From: Streptomyces caniferus
GTDB lineage: Bacteria; Actinomycetota; Actinomycetes; Streptomycetales; Streptomycetaceae
NCBI RefSeq assembly: GCF_009811555.1
Contig: NZ_BLIN01000001.1
Coordinates: forward strand, 186,001 to 250,000
Direction of reading: 5' to 3'
DNA length: 64,000 nt
Of this stretch, positions 33,604 through 42,522 are shown in pieces. The notes under the pieces were generated by a model, which was not told the DNA's origin, did not search any database, and worked only from the letters and a program-made list of their open reading frames with translations. The number at the start of each line of letters is the position of its first letter. Position 1 is the first letter of the stretch. A program made the position numbers and the translations under genes.

Positions 33604-33782
33604 GTCCTCTGGGACTTTTCTGGGACTTCCAATCCCATCAACCGGCATGAGCGTGAAACAACCGAAAGACCATTCGCACAGGTCAGCGACCAAGGACCCC
33701 TCATCGTGCCAGGTCACAGCGCTCCCTGGTCTCTTCCGGGACATCTGACAGCCGTCATCTGGATGCCGCTGCCCCCTTCCTG
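33604..33782 (+). repeat. Long direct repeat, copy 1 (candidate att side)
   Basis: About 180 bp that recur at 41998-42177 in the same orientation. Shared blocks include GTCCTCTGGGACTT at the left edge, GCACAGGTCAGCG in the middle, and a 25-base identical run at 33724-33748 matching 42118-42142. A short extra copy of the left edge (CCTCTGGGATTTCTCTGGGA) lies at 33820-33842. It lies just beyond the 3' side of the integrase remnant, where att sites usually lie. Confidence 0.7.
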
Positions 33783-33842
33783 ACCTGCAGGGATACGGGC
33801 CTGGAAGGGTGCCGCGGCACCTCTGGGATTTCTCTGGGACTT

Positions 33843-34135
33843 TGTGCCAGGATCGGTCTCTTCTCGCCGTCCTGAAATTACGACTGCGCGAAGACCGCAT
33901 CGATGGCGGAGCTGCCGCGTGCGCCAGCTCGGGGCAGAAAATGCGCGTACTTCCGGAGCGTGAACCCTGGGTCCGAGTGGTCAAGCCAACGGGCCAGGGA
34001 AACAACCGACTCGCCGGCCTCCAACTGCTCGGAGGCGAGAAGTGGCGCAGTGCACGGTAGCCGTGTTCCCGGGAGGGCTCCCCGACACGGGATCCGTCTG
34101 AGGCGCTCTTCTCCAGCGCCGCGATCACGCCGGCT
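33843..34135. other. Spacer between repeat and integrase remnant
   Basis: About 290 bp with no gene recognised. It would correspond to the C-terminal coding end and 3' flank of the decayed integrase, but the final Tyr motif is not readable here. Confidence 0.35.
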
Positions 34136-34630
34136 TCAGCTTCCAGACATAGGAGTTGAATAGTTACGGTTGATTGCCTTGCGCTCGCGACCGGTCACCA
34201 GCAAGTTGTATGTCCTGAGCCGACGGTGCTTGACCTCAACCAGGGTCTGCGGAGGGCTCGGGGCGTCCCACGGCATGGTGAACGGCACTGGTGCGAAGTG
34301 TTCCATGTGCTGCCGACGGGACTTGGCCACGCTTGAGGGCAGGCACTTCCCGGATCTTGCGCCCCTTGAGAAGCGCGAAGCACAGCTCGTCCGCACCATC
34401 TTGACCTGACGTCGGACGCGCACGACCTCCTCGGCGAAGTCGATGTCCTCCGTCGACAGGCCGAACGCCTCCCCTTGTCGGAGGCCGAGGCCCTCGTCGA
34501 TCTCGACGAGGACGCGATAGCGCTCCGCTAGAGCTGTCCGGACGGACAGCACGCGTTCGGGCGGCCATGCCTCGACCCGGCCCGGGTTGGCTGCCGGCGG
34601 GCGGGCCGTCATTTCAGGTATCAGGATCAC
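34136..34630 (-). pseudogene. Integrase fragment homologous to the one at the left edge
   Basis: Reads RPPAANPGRVEAWPPERVLS, VRTALAERYRVLVEIDEGLG, LRQGEAFGLSTEDIDFAEEV and VRVRRQVKMVRT, then a frameshifted stretch, then VEVKHRRLRTYNLLVTGRER and KAINRNY. It corresponds almost residue by residue to the integrase at 1-480 (GLGLRQGEAFGLSMEDIDFD, KHRRPRTYNLLVTGRERKAI). N-terminal and C-terminal parts are missing. It is a relic of the same integrase family, placed beside direct repeat copy 1. Confidence 0.85.
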
Positions 34631-34715
34631 AAGGCAGCCCTTGTGGTCGGCTCAAGGGCGGCGGAGGCAAAGGGCTCCCGCCGCCGATGAAGGGGTCATT
34701 CCCTTGTGCGGTGGG

Positions 34716-35159
34716 CTACTCCCCGCGCATCCAGTCGGGCGATTCAACGCCCCAGAACTCGTTGAGTGCCAGGCAGAAAGAACGGGATTCCCGACCCAGT
34801 TCGCCCCAGATCAGGCGAAGATCAAAGCCTTCGTCCCAAGCCATCAGCAGCGGTTCGAGGAAACCGGTTCCCACCGCAGTGCGGTCCTCGTGGCTCTCGG
34901 TGGCCATGATGCGTTCCAGGACTCCGAGGACTCTCCTGCGTTCCTCCGAGGGCATCGCGGGAACATTTTTACAGAACGCGCCGGCGAGCAAACCCAGGCG
35001 TGCGGTCAGTGGCGGAACGTCATCCTCGTCCCGCTCCGTGGGAACAACCAGATCCTCACCATCCGGTTTGTTCCGCCACTCACGGACTTCCTCGCGGTCA
35101 CTCTCGGCGAGCACCTGGCTCGCGCCGAGCAGTTCACTCCACCAGGTAGGTGTGGACAT
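34716..35159 (-). CDS. Probable immunity protein for the ALF-repeat toxin
   Basis: A 147-residue acidic, cytoplasmic protein: MSTPTWWSELLGASQVLAES, then PTERDEDDVPPLTARLGLLA, with a conserved-looking end AWDEGFDLRLIWGELGRESR and SFCLALNEFWGVESPDWMR. The ATG (35157-35159) overlaps the toxin stop as TGATG, so the two are translationally coupled. Immediate placement after a secreted polymorphic-toxin-like gene, small size and acidity are the standard signs of an immunity protein. The sequence family is not recognised with certainty. It should neutralise the toxin's C-terminal domain in the producing cell. Confidence 0.65.
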   Translation of the reverse strand: MSTPTWWSELLGASQVLAESDREEVREWRNKPDGEDLVVPTERDEDDVPPLTARLGLLAGAFCKNVPAMPSEERRRVLGVLERIMATESHEDRTAVGTGFLEPLLMAWDEGFDLRLIWGELGRESRSFCLALNEFWGVESPDWMRGE

Positions 35160-38100
35160 CAGGGCTTGCCCTCCAAAGAATTCTGCAGATCACGGATCAC
35201 ATTTTCCGCGGCATGGCGGTCGGATGCCGCTGCCTCGGGATTATTCCTGAGCCATCTGCCCAGGAACACGATGGCTTGCTCAGCCTTATCTATATGGTCC
35301 GAATCGCCCACGAGTTTCCCTGTGAGCTTGGTGAACCGGACGGCGGCTGCGGTGCTCCCATTGCCGATAACGGCGTTCTTGCGCCACAGCTTATCTATGG
35401 ACTCTTGCAGTTTCTCGTTGCCCACCTGCGGCTTCTGCATCTCGGCCCGAAGGATGTCCTTGTAAGCCTCGTGAAGGTACCTGTTGTGCGCCAGCTGGTT
35501 CAACGGGCGCGAGAGCCCTCCCAGCCATTTCCAACCGAGCTTCCTGCCGAGCGGCTTGAACAGTTTGGCCAGTCCGGACCCGATGCCGTTTTCCAGGTAT
35601 GGCTCGACGGCCGGGGTGTTCTGGAGCTGCTTCATCAGTTCCGGGCCGCATTTGTCGCTGTTGCCCGCGTCGGAGAAGATGCTGTTGCTCGTCCACGAGC
35701 AGTACCCGGCCAGGAGCATCGCGGCCGCGTCGTCGCGGTCCTTGAAGGTGTCCATCCTGAGGTGGTCGGCGTTGTCCCCCATCCACCTGTCGAAGTCCGC
35801 AGCCAGCGCCTCGCAGGAGCCGATGCCCAGCTTGTCGGGGAGCGGGACGCCATTGAGGTAGCAGGTGCCGTCGAAGGACAGCAGTGCCGAGCCGTTCTCA
35901 TAGTCCTTGAGGGCGTCCACGGTCCCGGCGCCCTTGCCGCCGGAAGGCTCGGAGGTGTCTTTGCGCCGTTCCGCGTCTTCCTTGCGCCACTTCTCGGCCG
36001 CGATTTCGACGGCTTCAGTGGCGGCCTTGGCCGCTTCGGCGGCGTCCTTGTTAGCGTCGAGGGCGGACTTGCGGGCCGACTCCGCGGAGGCGTAGGCCAG
36101 GTCCGCGTATGTGCGGGCCTGAGCCGCGGACGACGATGCCCGGTTGGCGGAAGCGGTGGCGGCAACTGCCGCTCTGCCCGCGGATGCGGCAGCCTGCTTG
36201 GCCTGGCGGGCGGAGTCGGCGGCGCTTTCGGCGGACACGTCGGCGTCGTGCGCCGACTTCTTCGCGTCGTCGGCATACCCCTGGGCCTCGGTGGCCGAGT
36301 CCCGTGCCTGCTTGGCGTACTTGTTCGCCTCGTCCGCCGCGTGCCGGGCCCTGGCTTCGGCTTCGGCTGCTTGCGCGGCATTCTTCTTGGCCGTCGCGGC
36401 GGAGCGCTGCGCGTTGGCGACGAGGCGGTTGACCTCCGCCACGTGGACCGCGGCGTCGAAATCCTGCTTGGCCGCCTTGAAGTGGGCAACGCCGACGAAG
36501 TCCCGCAGCATGGACGGCGGACCGGCCAGCGCGACCTCGGCAGCGGCCTTCACACGAGCACCGCCCTGGTGCATGATCCGTAAGGTTTCGGCACGGTCGT
36601 CCACCTCGCGAGCCGCGTACTGGCCTACGTCGAGGAACTCCCGCAGCCGGTCGGCGGTCCCGGCATCGATGGCTGCGCTGCCCCGCTCATTGACCGAGGG
36701 CCCGCCGTCCTTCATCAGCCGCAGGATCTCGACACGGTAGTCGTCAGCCTGTGCCGTGTGCTGACCCGTGGTGAGGAACTCCTCGATCTCGGCCGGCGAT
36801 CCGGACAGGGCGGCCAGTGCCGCTCTCTTCAGATTCGGCCTGTCGGAGTCCGCCAGGTGACCGACCCTGGCGCGATCGTCCTGCTCCGCCGCGGTCCTGC
36901 GGCCGGTGAGCAGCCACTGCTGAACGTCGGCGCCGGTACCGGACAGCGCATCCGCCGCGGCCTGCTGCGTCCAGGGCCCCCCGGCGACCATCAGCCGCAT
37001 GGCGGCCCGGCGGCCCTTGGCGACGGCCGTACCGGCGTCCGCGTCCTTCGCGGTCGCCTCGGTGAGGAGTTGTTCGGTTTCCTTGTCCTGCCGGGCCGAT
37101 TCGGCCCGCTCCCAGGAGAGGTCCTCGTCCTGCTCCTTGTCCTTGTCCTTGGCGTCCTCGGCGGACTGGATGGCCTGTTCCTTGTCGGCGTCCAACTGGG
37201 CGGCTTCGGCCTTACGCGCGGTCTGCTCGACGGTGCGGGCCTGCTGCGCCGCCTTGCCGGCGTCGTTGGCCGCGCTGATCGCCGCGGTGGCGCACTTCTT
37301 GGCCTTGTCCGCCCACCGGTTGGCCTGGCCGGCGTGTTGTGCGGCGTCCTCGGCCGCGTCGGCGGCCGCGTCGGCGTGCTTGGCGGCGCTGTCTGCGGCG
37401 CTGTGGGCTTCCTTCGCCGCAGCGGCGGCTGTATTGGCCAGCGTTTCGGCTGCATTGGCGGCCCGGGTCGCGGTGGCCGCTGCCCGGCGGGCTCTGGCCG
37501 CGGCCACCGCTGCGCGGTGTGCCTCCGCACCCGCCGTCGCCGAATAGGTCCCTGCCTCGGCCGCCGCCGTCGCTGCCGCTGCCGCGTGGCTACCGGCGCT
37601 GGCCGCCGACTGCGCGGAGTTGACGGCGTTGAAAACGGCCTTCATCGCGTTGAGCGCGGCATCCGCGGCGGTGCGTGCGCCGGCCGCGGCGGCACGGGCG
37701 TCCTGGGCCGCCTTCCGGGCGGTCGACGCCTGGCTCGCGTCCTGGGCCGCGGAGTTCGCCGACTGGTAGGCACGCGACGCCGCCTGCCCGGCGGCGGCGG
37801 CGGCCGAGGCCGCGGCGGACGCGGCGTTCGCGGCTGTGCGGGCCGCGGAAGTGGCGGTGTTGGCCGCCTGAATGGCAGTGCGTGAGGCATTCGCGGCCGC
37901 GTCCGCCGCGTCCGCCGCCCGGCCCGCGGCCCCCGCCGCACGCTGGGAATCGTCCTTGGCTGCGGCGGTTTCCCTGGCCGCGCGCTGTGCGGCCTCCTTG
38001 GCCTGGCGCGCGGCGTCCTCAGCGCGGGAGGCGGCCTCCTTGGCGGCGTCGGTTTCCCGCTTGGCCCGCTTGCCGGCTTTCGCTGCCGCGTCCGCGAGCT

Positions 38101-38830
38101 GAGCCACGGTCAGTGTCTCCTGGTCGCGGGAGCGCGCCACGTGCTGGCCGTTGTCCAAGAACTCCTTGATGTCCTCGGCCGAGCCGTCCAGTGCCGCCTG
38201 GGCGGCCTTCTTCACCTCGGGGCCGCCGTCATGGAGGATCTTCAGAGTCTCGACACGATCGTCCTCGCGCTGGGCCTTGTACTGCCCGGAGGCCAGGAAC
38301 CCCGCGAGCGCATCTGCGGAACCGTCGTCGAGGGCCTTCTGCCCGGCCTCCTTCACCGCCTTGGCGCCGTCGTTCATGGCCTGCAGGACGGCGACCCGCT
38401 GGTCATCCGCGAAGGGCTTCCGAATGCCCGAGGCCAGAAATTCCCGGGTGGCTTCAGGCGTCTTCAGCGCCTCCTGAGCGGCGTCGCGCACACCCTTGCC
38501 GCTGGAGTTCAGCATGCGCAGCACCGTCAGCCGGTCGTCCTCCTCGGCTGCGAGCCGCCGGCCTTCGCCGAGAAACGCCGTGATGTCCGTGTCGGAGCCG
38601 GTCAGGGCCCGCTCGGCGGCTTCCCTGGTGGCCCGGCCTCCTGTCCGCCAGGCCTCGACCGCTCTGGCGCGTTCGCTGAGGGGAGGCTGAGCCTCGGCGG
38701 CCGCCGCCGAGGGCGCCGCCACGGCCACAGTGGTACCCAGCACCCCTGTACAGAGGGCCAGAACCATCGCGAACGTCACCGCGGATCGTGAACTGCCCTC
38801 TCGAAATAACCGAGTTCTCTGTCTTCGCAT
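35159..38830 (-). CDS. Secreted ALF-repeat polymorphic toxin
   Basis: About 1223 aa from ATG 38828-38830. An N-terminal signal peptide (AVTFAMVLALCTGVLGTTVA, Ala-x-Ala site after) is followed by a first block of ALF repeats (pattern ALxG...DIxxFLxxGxxxAxxxDDR; e.g. ALDGSAEDIKEFLDNGQHVA) and a long Ala-rich coiled coil (SAADSAAKHADAAADAAEDA). A second ALF block (ALSGSPAEIEEFLTTGQHTA) and another Ala-rich coil come next. The C-terminal ~290 residues are non-repetitive (SFDGTCYLNGVPLPDKLGIG...). The final ~90 residues, with KLWRKNAVIGNGSTAAAVRF and TKLTGKLVGDSDHIDKAEQA, resemble polymorphic toxin type 28 (Ntox28), a predicted RNase. An immunity-like gene overlaps its stop. The assignment of the toxin fold is from memory. 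Confidence 0.75.
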   Translation of the reverse strand: MRRQRTRLFREGSSRSAVTFAMVLALCTGVLGTTVAVAAPSAAAAEAQPPLSERARAVEAWRTGGRATREAAERALTGSDTDITAFLGEGRRLAAEEDDRLTVLRMLNSSGKGVRDAAQEALKTPEATREFLASGIRKPFADDQRVAVLQAMNDGAKAVKEAGQKALDDGSADALAGFLASGQYKAQREDDRVETLKILHDGGPEVKKAAQAALDGSAEDIKEFLDNGQHVARSRDQETLTVAQLADAAAKAGKRAKRETDAAKEAASRAEDAARQAKEAAQRAARETAAAKDDSQRAAGAAGRAADAADAAANASRTAIQAANTATSAARTAANAASAAASAAAAAGQAASRAYQSANSAAQDASQASTARKAAQDARAAAAGARTAADAALNAMKAVFNAVNSAQSAASAGSHAAAAATAAAEAGTYSATAGAEAHRAAVAAARARRAAATATRAANAAETLANTAAAAAKEAHSAADSAAKHADAAADAAEDAAQHAGQANRWADKAKKCATAAISAANDAGKAAQQARTVEQTARKAEAAQLDADKEQAIQSAEDAKDKDKEQDEDLSWERAESARQDKETEQLLTEATAKDADAGTAVAKGRRAAMRLMVAGGPWTQQAAADALSGTGADVQQWLLTGRRTAAEQDDRARVGHLADSDRPNLKRAALAALSGSPAEIEEFLTTGQHTAQADDYRVEILRLMKDGGPSVNERGSAAIDAGTADRLREFLDVGQYAAREVDDRAETLRIMHQGGARVKAAAEVALAGPPSMLRDFVGVAHFKAAKQDFDAAVHVAEVNRLVANAQRSAATAKKNAAQAAEAEARARHAADEANKYAKQARDSATEAQGYADDAKKSAHDADVSAESAADSARQAKQAAASAGRAAVAATASANRASSSAAQARTYADLAYASAESARKSALDANKDAAEAAKAATEAVEIAAEKWRKEDAERRKDTSEPSGGKGAGTVDALKDYENGSALLSFDGTCYLNGVPLPDKLGIGSCEALAADFDRWMGDNADHLRMDTFKDRDDAAAMLLAGYCSWTSNSIFSDAGNSDKCGPELMKQLQNTPAVEPYLENGIGSGLAKLFKPLGRKLGWKWLGGLSRPLNQLAHNRYLHEAYKDILRAEMQKPQVGNEKLQESIDKLWRKNAVIGNGSTAAAVRFTKLTGKLVGDSDHIDKAEQAIVFLGRWLRNNPEAAASDRHAAENVIRDLQNSLEGKP

Positions 38831-39274
38831 ATCCCCTCGAGACTGTGCAGGGCCCGTCGACGGGCCTGTCTTCCGACGCCAAGCGTCGCGGCCGCGTATG
38901 TTTCCACAGCGAATCGGACGTGGAGAACCACACGAGGGTGATCCAGCCAAGTACGACGACTCGTCACGAGTAGGCATCAAAGAGGCAACGGTCGCATCAT
39001 CGCCAGGAGTCGGACATGGCAGCAGATCAGAACATTTCGAAGCTCAAATCACCAACACCGCTGCGATGTGTGGCTCATGCCACATTTGGCAGGCATCGTG
39101 GAAAGCGGATCCAGGTGATACCAATAGGCGAATTAGCCTGATTGGTCGAGGAGTTCGCCGGCCGTCACCCGGCCGGCGACGCGGGAGCGTGCCTCCTGAG
39201 TTCCCGGCGCCGGGCCCCGCATACGTGTCTCGTATGCGGCATTTCCATGCACTGCGTGACGAGGGCGAGGAACC
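38831..39274. other. Divergent promoter region between toxin and secreted-protein genes
   Basis: About 445 bp of lower GC than the surrounding coding DNA, consistent with promoters for both directions. A GC-rich inverted repeat (CGCCGGCCGTCACC and CGGCCGGCGACGC) lies at about 39160-39183. No gene was recognised. Confidence 0.4.
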
Positions 39275-39763
39275 ATGAAGCGATCTTCCCGACTGCTGGC
39301 CGCCGGCATTGTGGCCGCTGCCGCGGTGATGCAGGGCGCAGCCGTGGCAGCGGCCACGGACCAGCCGGACGACCCGGGAACCACGACGGAACCGTCGGCA
39401 GTCGAAGACTTCGCCTATCCGCAGGCCGACAAGATCTTCAAGGAGAAGGGCATCCTCCTCAAGCGCGGTGACGGGCACATCGTGCTCGCCACCTGCGACA
39501 GCCGTCCCGATCTGGTCGAGATGTCCACCCGCGACTTGGGGAAGTTCTGCTTCCGCGTCACCGGGAAGAAGGGCTATCTGAGCATGGAGCTCCCGCGGGT
39601 CTACGGCATCAAGGGCAACGACTACAAGCTCCGCGCCAACATGACGGTGAACAACCGCGACGTGTCCTTCGACATCACGAAGAACGCCTGGACCCCGGTG
39701 GGCGAGACTGCGGACCCCACCCACCGTGACCACACCCTGCTGGAACTCGTCGCCACCAGGTGA
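39275..39763 (+). CDS. Small secreted protein of unknown function
   Basis: A 162-residue protein with a clear signal peptide (MKRSSRLLAAGIVAAAAVMQ then GAAVAAATD). The mature part begins acidic (TTTEPSAVEDFAYPQADKIF) and then is beta-rich, with two Cys (ATCDSRPDL and GKFCFRVTGKK) likely forming a disulfide. No family recognised. It stands directly before the secreted protease-like gene, in the same direction, 100 bp apart, and may be co-expressed. Its resemblance to small exported inhibitor or binding proteins is only structural impression. Confidence 0.6.
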   Translation: MKRSSRLLAAGIVAAAAVMQGAAVAAATDQPDDPGTTTEPSAVEDFAYPQADKIFKEKGILLKRGDGHIVLATCDSRPDLVEMSTRDLGKFCFRVTGKKGYLSMELPRVYGIKGNDYKLRANMTVNNRDVSFDITKNAWTPVGETADPTHRDHTLLELVATR

Positions 39764-39863
39764 GTGACGCCCCGCAGTACCGGTCCGACGAAAGCAGGCG
39801 CGGCTCGCCGCTGCCCGTCCGGCAGCCCTCGCTGCATTCCCACAACTCCAGAGGGAGACACAG

Positions 39864-41468
39864 ATGTTCGGCAGGAAGCCACGCCTGGCGTGGTTAACCG
39901 GAGTCCTCACCACCGGCGTCGCGGCAGGTCTGCTCACCGCCGCACCGGCCCACGCCGTGGTCGGCCCGGCGGTCAAGGACGGTGATTTCGCCTTCACCGC
40001 GCAGCTCGACATCGGTGGCCAGCGCAGCTGCACCGGAGCGCTGGTCGACCCGCAATGGGTGATAACCGCCGCCCGGTGTTTCGCCGACCGGCCCGATCAG
40101 AGCACCAAGGTCGAGCCCGGCGCCCCGAAGCTGAAGACCGTCGCCACCATCGGCCGTACCGATATGAGTGGTGACAAGGGGCAGATCGCGGACATCGTGG
40201 AACTCGTGCCCCACGCGGACCGGGATGTCGTCATGGCGAGACTGGCCAAGCCGGTCACCGGGATCACACCGGTGACGGTCGCGGCCGATCCCGCCGCGCA
40301 GGGCGAGACACTGCGGGTCACTGGCTACGGGCGCACCGAGGACGAATGGGCACCCGAGCGCCTGCACTCCGCCGAGTTCACCGTGAAGGCGGCGGACACC
40401 ACCTCGTTGAAGATCGGCGGGGCGGATCCCGCCAATGCCGCCATCTGCGCGGGCGACACCGGCGGCCCCGCTTTCCGGACCGTGTCAGGACGACCGCAGC
40501 TGGTCGCCCTCAACAGCACATCCTGGCAGGCGGGCTGCTTCGGCGTCGACGCGGCTGAGACGCGCAGGGACGCGACCAGCACCCGCGTGGACAACCTGAA
40601 CTCCTGGGTGCAGAACGTCCGATACCGTCCGGTCTTCGCCGGCGCACCATGGGCGAAGGCGACCCACATCGCCACGGGGTACTTCACCGGCGGCTCGGCC
40701 GGCGGTACCCGGCACATGGACATGATCGTGCGCTGGAACGACGCGGAGATCACCCTTTACCAGGGCTCCGACGAGAAGGACGGCCGAGGCCCCTTCTCCG
40801 CCGAGTACCAACTGGCAGCACCGCCGAAGCCGGGCAAGACGAGCATCTGGCAGTACGCCAAGCAGTTCACCGGTGCGGGCTTCGGGGGCGGCACGGACGG
40901 GCTGATCGTGCGCTGGGGCGACGGGGAGCTGACGCAGTACGCCCACGTCGACAAGAGCGGCTTCCACGCGGAGAAGCAGCTCGCCAAGCCGAAGAACGAC
41001 AAATGGCCGCACGCCCGGCAGATCGCCATGGGCCGATACACGGCCAACGCCCAGCGCGACGACATGATCGTGACCTGGGACGACGGCCGGGTCACGCTCA
41101 ACAGCGATCTCGCCACCAATGGTCTGAATGCCGAGAAGACACTGATGAAGGCGAACACAGCCTGGAAGGAAGCGGCTCAGATCACTGCGGGCGAGTTCAC
41201 CGGTAAGAAGACGGCGGACCTGCTCGTCCGGTGGTCGGACGGTGCCGCCAGCATCTATCCAGGCGTCGATGCCGATGGCTTCCACGGCGACATCAGCGTC
41301 CGCCCACGGATGTCCTTCTGGAAGAACGCGACGGTGGTAGCCGCCGGTGCCTTCGCCGCCAACGACCGGGCCAACGACATCATGGTGCGGTGGGCGAGCG
41401 GGGCGGTCAGCCTCTATCCGGGCGTAGACGCTGCCGGTACGCACACTGAGATCCAACTCGTCCACTGA
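39864..41468 (+). CDS. Secreted trypsin-like (S1) pseudoprotease with C-terminal beta-propeller-like repeats
   Basis: A 534-residue secreted protein behind GAGGGAGA. Signal peptide: GVLTTGVAAGLLTAAPAHA. Residues about 38-255 have a chymotrypsin-like fold: GALVDPQWVITAARCFADRP in the place of the usual AAHC, HADRDVVMARLAKP carrying the Asp (about 121), and CAGDTGGPAF in place of GDSGGP. The catalytic His is Arg71 and the Ser is Thr199, so peptidase activity is not expected. Residues about 265-534 are repeats like DMIVRWNDAEITLYQGSDEK and DLLVRWSDGAASIYPGVDAD (VCBS/FG-GAP-like). It probably binds a partner or carbohydrate. It lies within the repeat-bracketed toxin cassette. Confidence 0.75.
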   Translation: MFGRKPRLAWLTGVLTTGVAAGLLTAAPAHAVVGPAVKDGDFAFTAQLDIGGQRSCTGALVDPQWVITAARCFADRPDQSTKVEPGAPKLKTVATIGRTDMSGDKGQIADIVELVPHADRDVVMARLAKPVTGITPVTVAADPAAQGETLRVTGYGRTEDEWAPERLHSAEFTVKAADTTSLKIGGADPANAAICAGDTGGPAFRTVSGRPQLVALNSTSWQAGCFGVDAAETRRDATSTRVDNLNSWVQNVRYRPVFAGAPWAKATHIATGYFTGGSAGGTRHMDMIVRWNDAEITLYQGSDEKDGRGPFSAEYQLAAPPKPGKTSIWQYAKQFTGAGFGGGTDGLIVRWGDGELTQYAHVDKSGFHAEKQLAKPKNDKWPHARQIAMGRYTANAQRDDMIVTWDDGRVTLNSDLATNGLNAEKTLMKANTAWKEAAQITAGEFTGKKTADLLVRWSDGAASIYPGVDADGFHGDISVRPRMSFWKNATVVAAGAFAANDRANDIMVRWASGAVSLYPGVDAAGTHTEIQLVH

Positions 41469-41476
41469 ACGTGACC

Positions 41477-41524
41477 CGCTGACGGCCCGGCCGCCGCCGG
41501 ATTCGGCGGGCCGGGCCGTCAGCG
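41477..41524 (+). terminator. Strong terminator after the pseudoprotease gene
   Basis: CGCTGACGGCCCGGCC and GGCCGGGCCGTCAGCG form a perfect 16-bp stem, with further pairing of GCCGCC/GGCGG inside the 16-base loop. It starts 8 bases after the stop. Confidence 0.85.
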
Positions 41525-41997
41525 GCGCCGTCCGGCCAGGCGGCAGACACCCGCACCCCTCACCGTCGTCCAATGCCCGGGCCAATTGCGGCCGCAGACA
41601 CCATTTCAGGAGGTCGGCACCACTATGAACGCCGTGCCGCCGACAGAGGAACAATCTACTTGGCGTGCCATACAGTTGGCCGAGCAAGATCACTTGGCAT
41701 CACGAACTCTCCAGCACCTGCCACGGCTTCGCAGTGAGCGGACCACCTGACCAGCGGCTGAATCACCTGGTGGCTCATCAGAGCGAGCGGCAATCCCAGC
41801 CCGCAGATACTGCGGTAGCTGGCCGAGCTTGTGCTCGACCAGGTCTTTGCCGACCCCGAGAGCCCGGCCCACGCCTCCCGGAACGCCCTCGTGTGCGGCG
41901 CGGTGCCTCGGATCAAAACAACCGCCACTGACCTGACGCCGGCGGCACCGGCTCCCCACCTTGCGTGGGACCGAAAGACTGACTCCGGGCAGAGGGC

Positions 41998-42177
41998 GTC
42001 CTCTGGGACTTCTCTGAGACTTCAAGCCGCATCAACGGGTATGACCGTGAAACAGCCGGAAGGCCATCAGCACAGGTCAGCGCCCCGCAACCGCCCATCG
42101 CAGCAGGTCACGGCGCCCCCTGGTCTCTTCCGGGACATCTGAGGGGTCTTCGCGAGAATGCCGCCTCCCCTTCCTGG
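41998..42177 (+). repeat. Long direct repeat, copy 2 (candidate att side)
   Basis: Direct repeat of 33604-33782, about 75-80% identical by eye with a 25-base identical core (42118-42142). It marks the right boundary of the 8.4-kb cassette that carries the integrase remnant, toxin, immunity and secreted genes. The rest of 41525-42522 holds no gene I recognise. Confidence 0.7.
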
Positions 42178-42522
42178 CCCGTGATGATCTGGGTCAGGAA
42201 GGGGTTCTACGGCATCCCCGGGCGCGCGAAGGCTTGATGTCTCCGCGAGGTTCACCGGGTGGGCGAACGGCGGTTCCGGTGGTGCGGTTGGTGCGGCGCA
42301 CCGGTCACGTCCCCCTGTCGGTCAGGCGGGAGACCGCCCACGGGCCGGGTCGGCCGCACGGGAACGGCCGACTCGGGGAACGGGGCGGCACTGTGCCGCA
42401 CTGCGAGCACCGGCGAGCCTCCCCGCCGCGGAGGAACCTGGTCCGTCCGCGGCGGTCGGGCAATGCGCGGGGAGAGCCTCAGCCACCGCAGTGGGGGGCT
42501 TGTCGCGCCGTGGCGGCCGTCC

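Noticed and set aside
36999..37885. Long plus-strand frames opposite the ALF-repeat toxin
   Set aside because: They are mirror frames of an Ala-rich repeat gene, with no start signals.
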